Source: an uncultured Pelagibacteraceae bacterium
GTDB lineage: Bacteria > Pseudomonadota > Alphaproteobacteria > Pelagibacterales > Pelagibacteraceae
DNA: 34,947 bases
Reading direction: 5' to 3'
Assembly (NCBI GenBank): GCA_902593845.1
Contig: CACJJV010000002.1
Location: 79,028-113,974, forward strand
A program made the translations under genes and the position numbers. The notes beneath the pieces were generated by a model, which did no database searches, was not told where the DNA came from, and saw only the letters and a list, made by a program, of their open reading frames with translations. Shown here in pieces: positions 13,133 through 22,057 of the stretch. The number at the start of each line of letters is the position of its first letter. Position 1 is the first letter of the stretch.

Positions 13133-14026
13133 ATGCAAAGTACCAAAGCATATATCATGCTGGTATGCGCAACTTTATTCTGGGCTGGTAATTTTATGGT
13201 CGGCAAGTATGCTTTCTTGGTTGAGATACCTCCTCTAACTTTAGTGTTTTATCGATGGTTACTTGTTTGGATTATATTGTTACCTTTTACTTTTAAAGAA
13301 ATAATTAAATATAAAGATACGATTTTAAATAATTTACCTTTGTTATTTTTTTTAGGTTTTACAAGTGTTGGTTTGTTTAATTCTTTTACTTACTTATCTT
13401 TAATTCATACCCAAGTCATTAATGCATCTCTTTTTAATACAGCTATTCCAGCTATAATAATTTTACTTTGTTTTTTATTTAAAGTTGAGCAAACTAATAA
13501 GTATCAAATTTTAGGGCTTATCATTTCAGTGTGTGGTATTCTGGCGATTATTACCCGACTTAAGTTGGACATTTTATTTTCCTTAAATTTTAATAAAGGC
13601 GATTTGATAATGATAGGAGGTGTCATTACTTGGGGAGTTTATTCAACTCTTTTAAAGAAAAAAAAGTTTACTCTTCCGTTATTAACTCTAGTTCATGTAA
13701 TTTGTACATTTGGTTTGATAACTGTGTTGCCCCAATTTTTATACGAATACTCTAGTGGAGAATTAATCAAGTTCGATATAAATATAGTCTACACTTTAAT
13801 ATTTTTAGCTCTTTTTCCTAGTATAGGATCTTACTATTGTTGGGCAGGTGCTGTTTCTATTATCGGAGCAAATAGAGCAGGTATTTTTTTATCTTTAATT
13901 CCTTTGTTTAGCACCATAATGGCAATACTTTTTTATAACGAACAATTCAGATTTTTTCACTTGATTGGTGCAATTTTAATTATATTAGGTTTATTTTTAT
14001 CAAATAAGGAAATTAAAAATGCTTAA
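13133..14026 (+). CDS. EamA/DMT-family membrane transporter
   Basis: Ten-helix drug/metabolite transporter with two internally repeated EamA halves (about residues 5-138 and 150-290). The first half starts with the common motif ATLFWAGNFMVGKYA. The second half has LIMIGGVITWGVYSTLLKK. At 297 residues it is typical. Family members export or import amino acids, purines and similar small metabolites; neither substrate nor direction can be read from the sequence. It is placed between an amino-acid-type oxidoreductase and a hydroxyacid dehydrogenase, overlapping the latter by eight bases, so it probably moves a related compound. Confidence 0.85.
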   Translation: MQSTKAYIMLVCATLFWAGNFMVGKYAFLVEIPPLTLVFYRWLLVWIILLPFTFKEIIKYKDTILNNLPLLFFLGFTSVGLFNSFTYLSLIHTQVINASLFNTAIPAIIILLCFLFKVEQTNKYQILGLIISVCGILAIITRLKLDILFSLNFNKGDLIMIGGVITWGVYSTLLKKKKFTLPLLTLVHVICTFGLITVLPQFLYEYSSGELIKFDINIVYTLIFLALFPSIGSYYCWAGAVSIIGANRAGIFLSLIPLFSTIMAILFYNEQFRFFHLIGAILIILGLFLSNKEIKNA

Positions 14027-14969
14027 AGTTGCTATTTTAGACGACTATCAAAATGTCTCTCAACAATTTGTTGATCTTGAAAAATTAGCAGGAAAGTACG
14101 AGATCAAAATTTTTAGTGAGCCTTTCGAGGATGAAGCAGATGCTCTAGATAAATTGTCTGAATTTGAGGCTTTAATGATTATGAGAGAGAGAACACCAAT
14201 TACAAAAAATTTAATAGAAAATCTGACTAAACTAAAATTTATTATTACCAGCGGTTTAAAAAATAAGTCAATCGATCTAGAGGCTGCAAAAAAAAGAAAA
14301 ATCATTGTTAGTGGAACCGAAAGCAATATAAATCCAACACCTGAATTAACCTGGGCTTTAATACTTGGATTGGCGAGAAACCTTAAAGAGGAAATAGACA
14401 ATATGTATCAAGGATATTGGCAGTCTACTATTGGAGTAGAATTAAAAGGAAAAATACTTGGTTTGATTGGTCTTGGAAAAGTTGGATCTCAAGTTGCTAA
14501 AATTGGAAAAGCATTTGGTATGCAAGTGATGGCATGGAGCGAAAATCTTAATTTAGATACCTGCAAAGAATTAGATGTTTTACCTTGTAGCAAAGAAGAT
14601 TTAATTAAGAACTCAGATTTTTTATCTATTCATGTTCAAGGCGGTGAGAGATACAAAAACTGTATTACAATTAAAGAAATGGACAAAATGAAAAAAACTG
14701 CTTTTTTGATTAACACCTCAAGAGGACCGATAATAAATGAGGATGATTTAATAATTGCATTATCCACAAATGAAATAGCTGGAGCTGGTTTAGATGTTTA
14801 TGAAAAGGAACCCTTACCTGAAAATAACAAACTCAGATTTTTACCAAATGTATTATTAACTCCTCATATTGGATATGTGACTGCTGAGAATTATCAGATT
14901 TATTACAGTCAAATGATTGAGTCTTTGGAAGCTTGTGTTAACGGTGAACCAATACGTGTCATTGAATAA
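14019..14969 (+). CDS. NAD-dependent D-2-hydroxyacid dehydrogenase family protein
   Basis: Rossmann-fold dehydrogenase of the D-isomer-specific 2-hydroxyacid family (related to SerA, glyoxylate/hydroxypyruvate and D-lactate enzymes). The NAD motif GLGKVG is at about residues 151-156. Catalytic Arg lies in NTSRGPIINE (near 240), Glu in DVYEKEPLPE, and His in LTPHIGYVT. At 316 residues it is of single-domain-pair size, with no ACT regulatory domain, so it is unlikely to be a full-length SerA. It reduces a 2-oxo acid or oxidises the D-hydroxy acid. Given the upstream D-amino-acid-type oxidase, removal of the oxo-acid product is an attractive but unproven role. Confidence 0.87.
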   Translation: MLKVAILDDYQNVSQQFVDLEKLAGKYEIKIFSEPFEDEADALDKLSEFEALMIMRERTPITKNLIENLTKLKFIITSGLKNKSIDLEAAKKRKIIVSGTESNINPTPELTWALILGLARNLKEEIDNMYQGYWQSTIGVELKGKILGLIGLGKVGSQVAKIGKAFGMQVMAWSENLNLDTCKELDVLPCSKEDLIKNSDFLSIHVQGGERYKNCITIKEMDKMKKTAFLINTSRGPIINEDDLIIALSTNEIAGAGLDVYEKEPLPENNKLRFLPNVLLTPHIGYVTAENYQIYYSQMIESLEACVNGEPIRVIE

Positions 14970-14971
14970 AA

Positions 14972-15865
14972 ATGGAATTACCAGTCGTTAATCATAAAGA
15001 TTATTTTGCAAAAATTGGCGATGATCATAAATTTCCAATAAATAAATTTGGTGATCTTGCAGATTATTTAATAAGCAAAAAAATTGTAAAAAAATTTCAC
15101 AAACCATATCCTTGCTCAATACAAACTTTAAAGAGAGCTCATTCGGAGGAATATATTAACCATATTAAAAATAAAACCTTGGATGAAATTGGTGTCAAAA
15201 AAATAGGATTTCCACTAGTGGATAGTGTAGTTCAAAGATCTTTTATAGCAACTGGTGGCACAGTTTTAGCCTCCAAGTTAGCGATAAATTATGGTGTAGC
15301 TTGTAATACTGCAGGCGGCAGTCATCATGCAAATTACCAAGGAGGTGCTGGTTATTGTGTTTTTAATGATGTAGCGGTGGCATCACAATATTTATTAGAT
15401 AGAGGGTTAGCTGGAAAAATTTTAATTGTAGATTTAGATGTTCATCAAGGCAATGGTAACTCAGATATATTTAAAGACAATAGAAATGTTTTTACTTTTA
15501 GTATGCATTCTAAATCAAATTATCCTGCAAAAAAATCTATTAGTGATTGTGATGTGGAGCTTGAAAACGACTTAGAAGATAAAGAATATTTAAAGATACT
15601 AAAATTTTATTTAAATCAATTAAATCAAGAAAATTTTGATTTTGTTTTTTATATCGCAGGAGTTGATATTCATTTTAATGATAGACTTGGAAAACTAAAA
15701 ATTTCTGATGAGGGGATTAAAAAAAGAGATGAAATTGTTACCGAAAACTTTTTTTCTAAAGGAATACCTCTTTGTGGTGTCTTAGGTGGCGGGTATAATA
15801 AAGACGCTAAAAAGCTTGTAGAATTACATTCTTATTTACATCAATCTTGTGCTAAATTAGTTTAA
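14972..15865 (+). CDS. histone deacetylase-superfamily (AcuC/AphA-like) zinc deacylase
   Basis: Arginase/deacetylase-fold zinc hydrolase. The twin histidines are in GGSHHAN (His118-His119), followed by GAGYCVFNDVAVA. The metal ligands are in VDLDVHQGNG (Asp156, His158), with a second Asp in HFNDRLG (about 237). The transition-state Tyr lies in LGGGYNKD. All catalytic residues are present in 297 residues, which is short but normal for bacterial members. Bacterial homologues deacetylate acetylpolyamines, acetoin-related proteins or other N-acyl amines; the substrate is not evident. It sits two bases after the dehydrogenase and four before msrB. Confidence 0.87.
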   Translation: MELPVVNHKDYFAKIGDDHKFPINKFGDLADYLISKKIVKKFHKPYPCSIQTLKRAHSEEYINHIKNKTLDEIGVKKIGFPLVDSVVQRSFIATGGTVLASKLAINYGVACNTAGGSHHANYQGGAGYCVFNDVAVASQYLLDRGLAGKILIVDLDVHQGNGNSDIFKDNRNVFTFSMHSKSNYPAKKSISDCDVELENDLEDKEYLKILKFYLNQLNQENFDFVFYIAGVDIHFNDRLGKLKISDEGIKKRDEIVTENFFSKGIPLCGVLGGGYNKDAKKLVELHSYLHQSCAKLV

Positions 15866-15869
15866 TAGT

Positions 15870-16241
15870 ATGAGCAAAAAAAACTCAAATTTAACTGCAG
15901 AACAAAAATTAGTTATGTTCGAAGATGGTACTGAACCACCAGGTTCAAGTGAGTTAAATAATGAAAAGAGAGAAGGAAGTTATCACTGTGCAAATTGTGA
16001 TGTAAAGTTATTTGACTCTAAAACTAAGTATGAAAGTGGATCAGGTTGGCCATCATTTTATCAATCATTGCCAGATGTTTTTGAAACTAAAACTGACCAT
16101 TTAATAGGTTATGCAAGAACAGAGTATCACTGTAAAAATTGCAATGCCCATCACGGACACATTTTTGATGATGGACCTTTGCCAACTGGAAAAAGATATT
16201 GCAATAATGGTGTATGTTTAGTTTTTAAAGAAACCAAATGA
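15870..16241 (+). CDS. msrB: peptide-methionine (R)-S-oxide reductase MsrB
   Basis: Reduces methionine-R-sulfoxide in proteins. The fold motif SGSGWPSFYQ is at about residues 56-65. The structural zinc is held by two CxxC pairs (Cys40/Cys43 and Cys88/Cys91), and HGHIFDDGPLPTGKRYCNN carries the catalytic cysteine (Cys111). An additional cysteine (Cys116, in GVCLVF) stands where homologues usually have Ala/Ser-Leu, and could serve as a nearby resolving thiol, which is inference. The 123-residue length is typical and there is no signal peptide, so it should be cytoplasmic. It overlaps the following small gene by four bases. Confidence 0.94.
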   Translation: MSKKNSNLTAEQKLVMFEDGTEPPGSSELNNEKREGSYHCANCDVKLFDSKTKYESGSGWPSFYQSLPDVFETKTDHLIGYARTEYHCKNCNAHHGHIFDDGPLPTGKRYCNNGVCLVFKETK

Positions 16242-16582
16242 GTAAAATAAAGTTTGTCTTTTATTTAATTTTAGCTTTTGTTGCATACAAAGGTTTTGTT
16301 GCATTTAAAGATTTTGAGATTGGTGTTGATAATCGTGTAGCAGAAATAGAACAGCAAGCAGGTTTTGAGAAAGAGGGTGAAGTCATCGGTCTTATGATGT
16401 ATTTGGGTAATCCTCCAGAATTAACAGAACATTTGTATACAGAAAACAGATCAAAATGTTTAGAGATGAAAGAAATAGCAGAAGAAACTTCGTTTGCTTA
16501 TTATGAATGTGCAAGAGTTAATGCAATAATTAGTGGCAAAAAAATTGTGAGCATAATTGAGGAGCTCGAAGTAATTGAATAA
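16238..16582 (+). CDS. small membrane-anchored protein of unknown function
   Basis: Not recognised. The 114-residue protein has one hydrophobic N-terminal segment (about residues 4-20, IKFVFYLILAFVAYKGF), then a charged, acidic body with two cysteines (RSKCLEMKE and YYECARVNA) roughly 17 residues apart. The body is likely periplasmic, or exposed after cleavage of a signal sequence. The start overlaps the msrB stop by four bases, which makes it the last gene of the six-gene cluster. Codon use and composition match neighbours. The two cysteines might form a disulfide; no function is proposed. Confidence 0.75.
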   Translation: MSKIKFVFYLILAFVAYKGFVAFKDFEIGVDNRVAEIEQQAGFEKEGEVIGLMMYLGNPPELTEHLYTENRSKCLEMKEIAEETSFAYYECARVNAIISGKKIVSIIEELEVIE

Positions 16583-16676
16583 TTAAGAATTAAATAGACA
16601 AATCCCCAAAATTAGATGTTATTCAATTAAACTTAAAAGATGAAAACTGAAGCTAAATTTACTATAAATCGCTTTT

Positions 16677-18446
16677 ATGTGTAAAAATTTAAAGCACCTA
16701 ATTAAGATTATATTTTTTGTCATAATCTATCAAAATTTGGCTTATTCAATTGATATTGATGATGGTGGGGTTACTACCGCCAAACAAACTTTTACTTCAG
16801 CAGATACAACTATAACAATATCTAATTCATCTACACTAAGAAATTCACTAAATAATATGATTAACATTAATGGACAGGATAATGGAACAGTTATTATTGA
16901 GGCCGGTTCAACTGTAGAAACGACAGGAGGTAAATCAAATCCTATTAATGGTAATGCCGCTTCTGGCTTAACTATAACTAACAGTGGAACAATCAAATCA
17001 GCATCTTCCAAGGCTATTAATTTAACAGACGCAACAACTGGTACATTAACAAATAATAGCGGTGGAGTAATTGAGGCAAACACAAACACTATCTCCATGT
17101 TTGGCGAGTCGACTGACGGTATCACTATTCATAACTATGGAACGATTTTTGCTACCGATGATGATAATGATGAGACTAATACAATTAAAAGTCATGATGA
17201 TTCTACTAACATAACTATAAACAATAATAGTGGTGGACATATTTATCATACTTCTTCAGGTGCAGTTATCCTAATGGGGGGTGGTGCTACTTTAAATAAC
17301 AGCGGAAAAATTGAAAATAAAGATGGTCCAACTGTAAATTCAATTCATATGTCAGGATCAACTGGAGCAACATTAAAATTAAAAGATAGTGGTATTGTTG
17401 TTGGAAAGATTAAAATTACTGGATCTGGACATACGATAAAAGTAAACCACGGTATGGGTCAATCATACTACTATGATACCGAGGGCGCAGGGACTTATGA
17501 TTTAGAAGATCTTGATGGAAATATTATAGTCAAAGGCTCTGTTGGTTCAGTAGCACAGGGAGGAAATGAAATTTTAGATGAGCAACTTGGACATAAATCA
17601 ATTAATTTAAGAAAATCAATTAGTAAATTTAAAAGAAGTGAACAATATTTAAATCAAGAAGATGCATGGACAGAGATGTTTACATCTTTTGAAAAAAGAC
17701 AAGGAGAAAAAGAATCGTTAAGATTGGAACATAATAATTTGAGAGCTGGAGCAAACATAATTCAACCCGGACAAAACTTAAATCAGATACTTTCCATTGA
17801 AACTGGAAGACAAGAATTTGCTAAAGATCATAACATAGATCGTATTAGTTTATCGGCTGGCCTGCTATCAGGTGAAAAACCAACTAAATTTAATTCAAAT
17901 TCTGAAACCTTTTTTGTCATGGGCGTTACATTAAACAAAAGTACGAGAAGAATTCTTACAAATACAACCACTAGCGGATTTTTAGATATAGAGGATGAGT
18001 ATTTTAATTATGATGCTGTTTTAGGAACTAAGTTTTTAAATGATATGATACCTGACATTAGTTATTCCATAGGTTATAGCTTCACTCCTAATCACAAAGA
18101 AAGCCACTATTACAAATGGGAAAAAAAGGATTTTATAAACGCATCAATAGCATTCAGCGATGAATATTTGATTTTAAGTGACGATAAATCAAAATTATAT
18201 TTCAATTGGCTAGCTGATTTTAGAGAAGCAATTATGGAAGAAACTCAAGAGTTTCGTGTTAACAATGTATTAGCGGAGTATCAAGCAGATGATGATTTAT
18301 CAAGAGAAATTACTATCACTGCTGGATTAGATTATGAATTTCAACCTTTAGACAATAGTTTATTTTCTATAAATTTAGATGGTCTTTATTCAAGCCAAGA
18401 GACCTTTGGTGCTCAAGCCAAACTATATTACAAATCAATATTTTAA
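16677..18446 (+). CDS. autotransporter-like surface protein (beta-helix passenger plus C-terminal barrel)
   Basis: A signal peptide (about residues 1-24, ending NLAYS) leads into a Thr/Asn/Gly-rich passenger (about 30-270) with repeated beta-helix turns such as LTITNSGTIKSASSKAINLT, ITIHNYGTIFAT and TLNNSGKIENKDG. A charged helical linker follows (about 290-345). The rest alternates hydrophobic and polar residues as in an outer-membrane barrel and ends in a terminal Phe (LYYKSIF), the usual signal for outer-membrane assembly. At 589 residues it is compact for the type V secretion family. It has its own 94-bp upstream gap and lies alone between the metabolic cluster and the pilus genes. Adhesion or surface display is inferred; no enzymatic motif was seen. 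Confidence 0.75.
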   Translation: MCKNLKHLIKIIFFVIIYQNLAYSIDIDDGGVTTAKQTFTSADTTITISNSSTLRNSLNNMININGQDNGTVIIEAGSTVETTGGKSNPINGNAASGLTITNSGTIKSASSKAINLTDATTGTLTNNSGGVIEANTNTISMFGESTDGITIHNYGTIFATDDDNDETNTIKSHDDSTNITINNNSGGHIYHTSSGAVILMGGGATLNNSGKIENKDGPTVNSIHMSGSTGATLKLKDSGIVVGKIKITGSGHTIKVNHGMGQSYYYDTEGAGTYDLEDLDGNIIVKGSVGSVAQGGNEILDEQLGHKSINLRKSISKFKRSEQYLNQEDAWTEMFTSFEKRQGEKESLRLEHNNLRAGANIIQPGQNLNQILSIETGRQEFAKDHNIDRISLSAGLLSGEKPTKFNSNSETFFVMGVTLNKSTRRILTNTTTSGFLDIEDEYFNYDAVLGTKFLNDMIPDISYSIGYSFTPNHKESHYYKWEKKDFINASIAFSDEYLILSDDKSKLYFNWLADFREAIMEETQEFRVNNVLAEYQADDDLSREITITAGLDYEFQPLDNSLFSINLDGLYSSQETFGAQAKLYYKSIF

Positions 18447-18530
18447 ATTATATCAAACAACGACCTATTCTGGTTAATTTGATGAAAGTATATTATTGTT
18501 TTTTTACAATATCTGTGAATAAATAATAAA

Positions 18531-19544
18531 ATGTTTGAAAAATTAGAAGAATTAGCCAAAAACAATAAAAAAATTTCTGATTTTCATATTAGATCAGGCT
18601 CTCCACTTGCTTATAGACAAACTGGAGAAATCATAATGGTTAAGGATGTTGTAGTTAAACCGCAGGATCTAATCGATATGATGACTACAAATTGTAATGA
18701 GCATGAAACTAAAAAATTTCAAGACACCCACGAATTAGACTCTGCTGTTACTATAAGTGGATTAAGATTTAGAGCTAATTTCTATAAAACTTTAAATGGT
18801 CCAGCAGCAGTATTAAGGCGTGTAGAAAGCAAAATACCAGAGATGGGTCAATTTGATTTGCCAGATGTTCTTTATGATATAATTGATATGCACAAAGGAT
18901 TAGTATTGGTTACCGGACCAACTGGATCTGGAAAATCAACTACACTGGCAGCAATTGTTAACGAAATCAATAAAACAAGAACTGCTAATATTATAACAGT
19001 AGAAGATCCAGTAGAATTCATTCATACAGACCAAAAAAGTATAGTCTCTCATCGAGAAGTTGGAAAACAAACACAATCCTTTGCAAGTGCATTAAAGGCT
19101 GCTCTTAGAGAAGACCCTGATGTTATATTGGTAGGTGAGATGAGAGATTTAGAAACTGTAAGTTTAGCATTAACTGCTGCAGAAACTGGACATTTAGTAT
19201 TTGGAACACTTCATACTAGTGGAGCACCCAATACAATTAACAGAATTATTGACGTATTTCCTCCAGAGCAACAAGCTCAAATACGCGCACAATTATCAAC
19301 ATCTTTAAAAATGGTTGTAACTCAAAGATTATTAAAAACTAAGGATGGACTCGGTCGAGTTGGTGCTTTTGAAGTAATGAAATGTAATGCTCCAATACAA
19401 AACTTAATCAGAGAAGCAAAAATTCATCAAATACCAAGCATCATGCAGACTGCAGTAAAAGATGGAATGATCACGATGACAAAATCATTGGAGAATCTAG
19501 TTCAAGCAGGAAAAATCGATGCAACTAACACCAAAGAAAATTAA
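18531..19544 (+). CDS. pilT: type IV pilus retraction ATPase, PilT family
   Basis: Hexameric secretion-type ATPase that powers pilus disassembly. The N-terminal PAS-like domain (about residues 1-100, beginning SDFHIRSGSPLAYRQTGE) is followed by Walker A GPTGSGKST (about 129-137), Asp box ITVEDPVEFIH, Walker B DPDVILVGEMRD and His box GHLVFGTLHTS. The C-terminal APIQNLIREAK matches the AIRNLIRE motif characteristic of PilT rather than PilB. The 337-residue length fits. It overlaps the next pilin gene by 26 bases and leads the minor pilin operon. PilT and PilU are hard to separate on sequence alone. Confidence 0.92.
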   Translation: MFEKLEELAKNNKKISDFHIRSGSPLAYRQTGEIIMVKDVVVKPQDLIDMMTTNCNEHETKKFQDTHELDSAVTISGLRFRANFYKTLNGPAAVLRRVESKIPEMGQFDLPDVLYDIIDMHKGLVLVTGPTGSGKSTTLAAIVNEINKTRTANIITVEDPVEFIHTDQKSIVSHREVGKQTQSFASALKAALREDPDVILVGEMRDLETVSLALTAAETGHLVFGTLHTSGAPNTINRIIDVFPPEQQAQIRAQLSTSLKMVVTQRLLKTKDGLGRVGAFEVMKCNAPIQNLIREAKIHQIPSIMQTAVKDGMITMTKSLENLVQAGKIDATNTKEN

Positions 19545-20238
19545 AGGCTTTACAATTTTAGAAGTAGTAATTGTTCTTGCAATTGTAGGAGTAGTTTCAG
19601 CAATCGGTATTCCAAAATTTAATTCTTGGAATAAAGATAGAATAGTGAAAGGTGAAGCAGAAAGAGTAAGAGACATAGTAGTCAGTATCAATTCGCAAGT
19701 TCAAAGGGGATTATATGGATTTGGACAATTTGAAGTATCTGTTTCAGAAGGCATTGTATCTTTTAGTACCAACGGAATGCTTATGGGAAATATAGCGACA
19801 AAGGTTTTGGATAGAGACAACTTATGTAGAACTGGTGACAAGGGTTTAGATTATTGGGATCATTTTGGTAAAAATAAACAAAATGCAGAGGTCAGACTTC
19901 ATCAAACAGAAGAAATAAAAGTCGATGTCTCAAATGGTGCAGTATGCTTTTCAAAAGATGGCTCTTTATTTAGTGGTGATTTAGAATTTGAAAATAATGA
20001 TAATGTAGTTGAAAGTATTATTATTTGTTCCCGTAATATTGGAACCTGTGAGGATCCAGATGTTGATAATACCGATTCAGGTGATACACAAGCTGTGGAA
20101 GGGGAAGGAGACGAGTCTCAACAAAAGAAAGTGGACGATGACGATGAAGATGGCGGCATTATTTATGTTGTTAGCTGGTCACGATTTGGTAACGTCAAAT
20201 TAGAGAAATGGTATTCAGGTAAGTGGATAATTCAATAA
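19519..20238 (+). CDS. minor type IV pilin, FimU/FimT (GspH)-like
   Basis: Class III-type prepilin with a short basic leader cut at Gly10-Phe11 (KKIKG/FTILEVVIVLAIVG) and Glu at mature position 5. A long hydrophobic helix follows, then a GspH/FimT-like region (SWNKDRIVKGEAERVRDIV) and a globular beta domain. The C-terminal part has a very acidic low-complexity insertion (about residues 175-215, including DDDDEDGG). At 239 residues it is longer than ordinary FimU. It starts inside the end of pilT and abuts pilV, matching the fimU-pilV-pilW-pilX-pilY1 order of known type IVa systems. Confidence 0.85.
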   Translation: MQLTPKKIKGFTILEVVIVLAIVGVVSAIGIPKFNSWNKDRIVKGEAERVRDIVVSINSQVQRGLYGFGQFEVSVSEGIVSFSTNGMLMGNIATKVLDRDNLCRTGDKGLDYWDHFGKNKQNAEVRLHQTEEIKVDVSNGAVCFSKDGSLFSGDLEFENNDNVVESIIICSRNIGTCEDPDVDNTDSGDTQAVEGEGDESQQKKVDDDDEDGGIIYVVSWSRFGNVKLEKWYSGKWIIQ

Positions 20239-21075
20239 ATGAAAAATATTAAGCAAAAAGGTCTGACTATAATAGAGGCATTAATATCAACAGCGCTGAT
20301 AGGAATTGGTTTTATAGCTATATTTCAAATGGTAAGTTTTTCAGTAACTTCAATAAATACTTCTGGTGAAAGAACCAAAGCAAACTTCTTATCATCGATG
20401 ATAGCCGAGGGTTTTATTGGTTATAAAGACTCGATAGGTGGTTTGAATAATGAAGATAAGGAAAAGATTTTTTATAAGGACGGAAAAGCTTATATTAATA
20501 ATGATGCCGAAGACATCGAGTGCCTCAAATTTTCAGAATATTACATGGCACTTTCAAGAGGAAATATGCCTCAATGTTCATCATCTACCGGGACAGATGA
20601 ACCTGAATTGTCAGTTAACCCAGGTTGGAGCACTCATGCTTATACAGCTGGGACAGTTACACCTGGATCACTAAAATTTGATAATTGCAATCAAAAAGCC
20701 GCCAGCAATTATAACAAAGATAATTTAAAACCAATTCATGGACCAGGAGCTCAAACAGACGAAAATGTTGTGAATAATAAAGTGGTTAAGTGGACACGTA
20801 TGATAGGAGAAGATAGATCAATACGTTGCAAAAGCAAAAAAGATTTTAAAACTGTTGATATGTTTGAGATGTGTGTTTGGGATTGTCAAGTATATAATCC
20901 TAATATCTATGATGCAGCAATGTATGTTGGAAGAATTCAAATAAACATGAATGATGGTAAAAAAAGAAAATTTTTATATTTTCAATCAGATTATAAAATT
21001 AAAAATACTTACTCAGATTTTTTTCCATCAGAAGGTGATAGAGATGATAATGAACTACAGGGATTTGGTAATTAA
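20239..21075 (+). CDS. pilV: minor type IV pilin, PilV-like
   Basis: Prepilin with leader MKNIKQKG, cleavage at Gly8-Leu9, then LTIIEALISTALIGIGFIAI with Glu at mature position 5. The PilV-type spacing and the following SINTSGERTKANFLSSMIAEG are typical. The globular part contains several cysteines (for example CSSST, DNCNQ, SIRCKS, MCVWDCQ), probably forming disulfides in the periplasm. It directly abuts the FimU-like gene and overlaps pilW. At 278 residues it is large for PilV. The assignment rests on the N-terminus and on gene order. Confidence 0.84.
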   Translation: MKNIKQKGLTIIEALISTALIGIGFIAIFQMVSFSVTSINTSGERTKANFLSSMIAEGFIGYKDSIGGLNNEDKEKIFYKDGKAYINNDAEDIECLKFSEYYMALSRGNMPQCSSSTGTDEPELSVNPGWSTHAYTAGTVTPGSLKFDNCNQKAASNYNKDNLKPIHGPGAQTDENVVNNKVVKWTRMIGEDRSIRCKSKKDFKTVDMFEMCVWDCQVYNPNIYDAAMYVGRIQINMNDGKKRKFLYFQSDYKIKNTYSDFFPSEGDRDDNELQGFGN

Positions 21076-22057
21076 AAATAAAAATAATATAATTGGATTT
21101 ACATTAATCGAAATTCTAATTGGGGTGGTTATTTCTGCGATTATGATGGCTGCCATGTTTACGACCTATACGGTAGTAAATAACTCATACAGTAAAGTAA
21201 GCGATATAGCTGGAATAAGTAGATCAGGTAGAGACATTGTTACACTAATGATGAGAGATATTAGATTGGCAGGCTTTAAGTATCATTATGGTACTTTTTC
21301 AAATGCTAATCCAGACTTTCCAAAAAGAGATTATTTAGAATTTATTACTGGTTTTGAAGATGGATATGATCTTGAAGACAGTCATGCGCCAATAGTAATT
21401 TATAAGAATACATTGAGTTACAGCGAAGTAAATCCTGATCTTGATCTTCCAGGATCGTATGAGGATATTGGAGAAACTGAAAAACACAATCCAGCTGATT
21501 TTTGTTGCGATAGAATTCACATTGTTTATGGAGACTTTGTAGAAGACGATAAACTTCAACCTTACAAAAGATATAAAATTACTTACTATGCTGTGCCTAT
21601 GAAAAGAGCATCTGATAAAGAGTACGGACCAAACGAAGAGGATCCGACAGAATATTATGGATTATACCGATCTAAATCAAGTTGGATCCAAAAATTAAAT
21701 GCCGGTGAGGGAGAGGGTAGATGGGTTTATGACTCTGAAAGTGATGACTGTGCAGATTGTTATCGTGCAGAATTAGTCAGAGAATATTTAGAGGATATGG
21801 AATTTATAGCGCTAGACCAAAATGGAGTTATGGTTGAAGCACAACCTTCAAATATGGAAAAGATAATGAGCATTAGGTCAGTAGATTTAAAATTAACATT
21901 TAGATCGTCCACACAAAAAGGATATTTCAAAAATAAAATCAATAGAGTAGTAAAATCCTTTACAAATGAAAGAACTAAACAAATTGATAGTAAATTTCAT
22001 AGAGATACAATTTTTCTAACTGTACATACAAGAAATATTGGAGGAGGAGATATTTAA
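21044..22057 (+). CDS. pilW: minor type IV pilin, PilW-like
   Basis: The start is set at the ATG at 21044 (or 21050): AAGG at 21032-21035 is well placed, and upstream in-frame codons would give an implausibly long leader running through pilV. From 21044 the leader is MIMNYRDLVIKNKNNIIG, cleaved before FTLIEILIGVVISAIMMAAM, with Glu at mature position 5. The PilW-type motif continues (SRSGRDIVTLMMRDIRLAGF). The globular part has two CxxC-like clusters (DFCCDR and DDCADCYR). The protein is about 337 residues. It overlaps pilV by 32 bases and pilX by one. Confidence 0.84.
   Translation: MIMNYRDLVIKNKNNIIGFTLIEILIGVVISAIMMAAMFTTYTVVNNSYSKVSDIAGISRSGRDIVTLMMRDIRLAGFKYHYGTFSNANPDFPKRDYLEFITGFEDGYDLEDSHAPIVIYKNTLSYSEVNPDLDLPGSYEDIGETEKHNPADFCCDRIHIVYGDFVEDDKLQPYKRYKITYYAVPMKRASDKEYGPNEEDPTEYYGLYRSKSSWIQKLNAGEGEGRWVYDSESDDCADCYRAELVREYLEDMEFIALDQNGVMVEAQPSNMEKIMSIRSVDLKLTFRSSTQKGYFKNKINRVVKSFTNERTKQIDSKFHRDTIFLTVHTRNIGGGDI

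Noticed and set aside
16742..17125. Minus-strand hydrophobic open frame within the autotransporter gene
   Set aside because: It is the antisense of Thr/Asn-rich repeats, which produces artificial Val/Ile/Leu-rich frames.
18494..18511. Terminator hairpin before pilT (TATTGT / ACAATA around six T)
   Set aside because: Only six weak pairs, and the T-run is in the loop rather than after the stem.
20951..21043. Longer PilW reading frame starting inside pilV
   Set aside because: It would give a ~50-residue leader unlike prepilin signals; the ATG at 21044 has a ribosome binding site and gives a normal leader.
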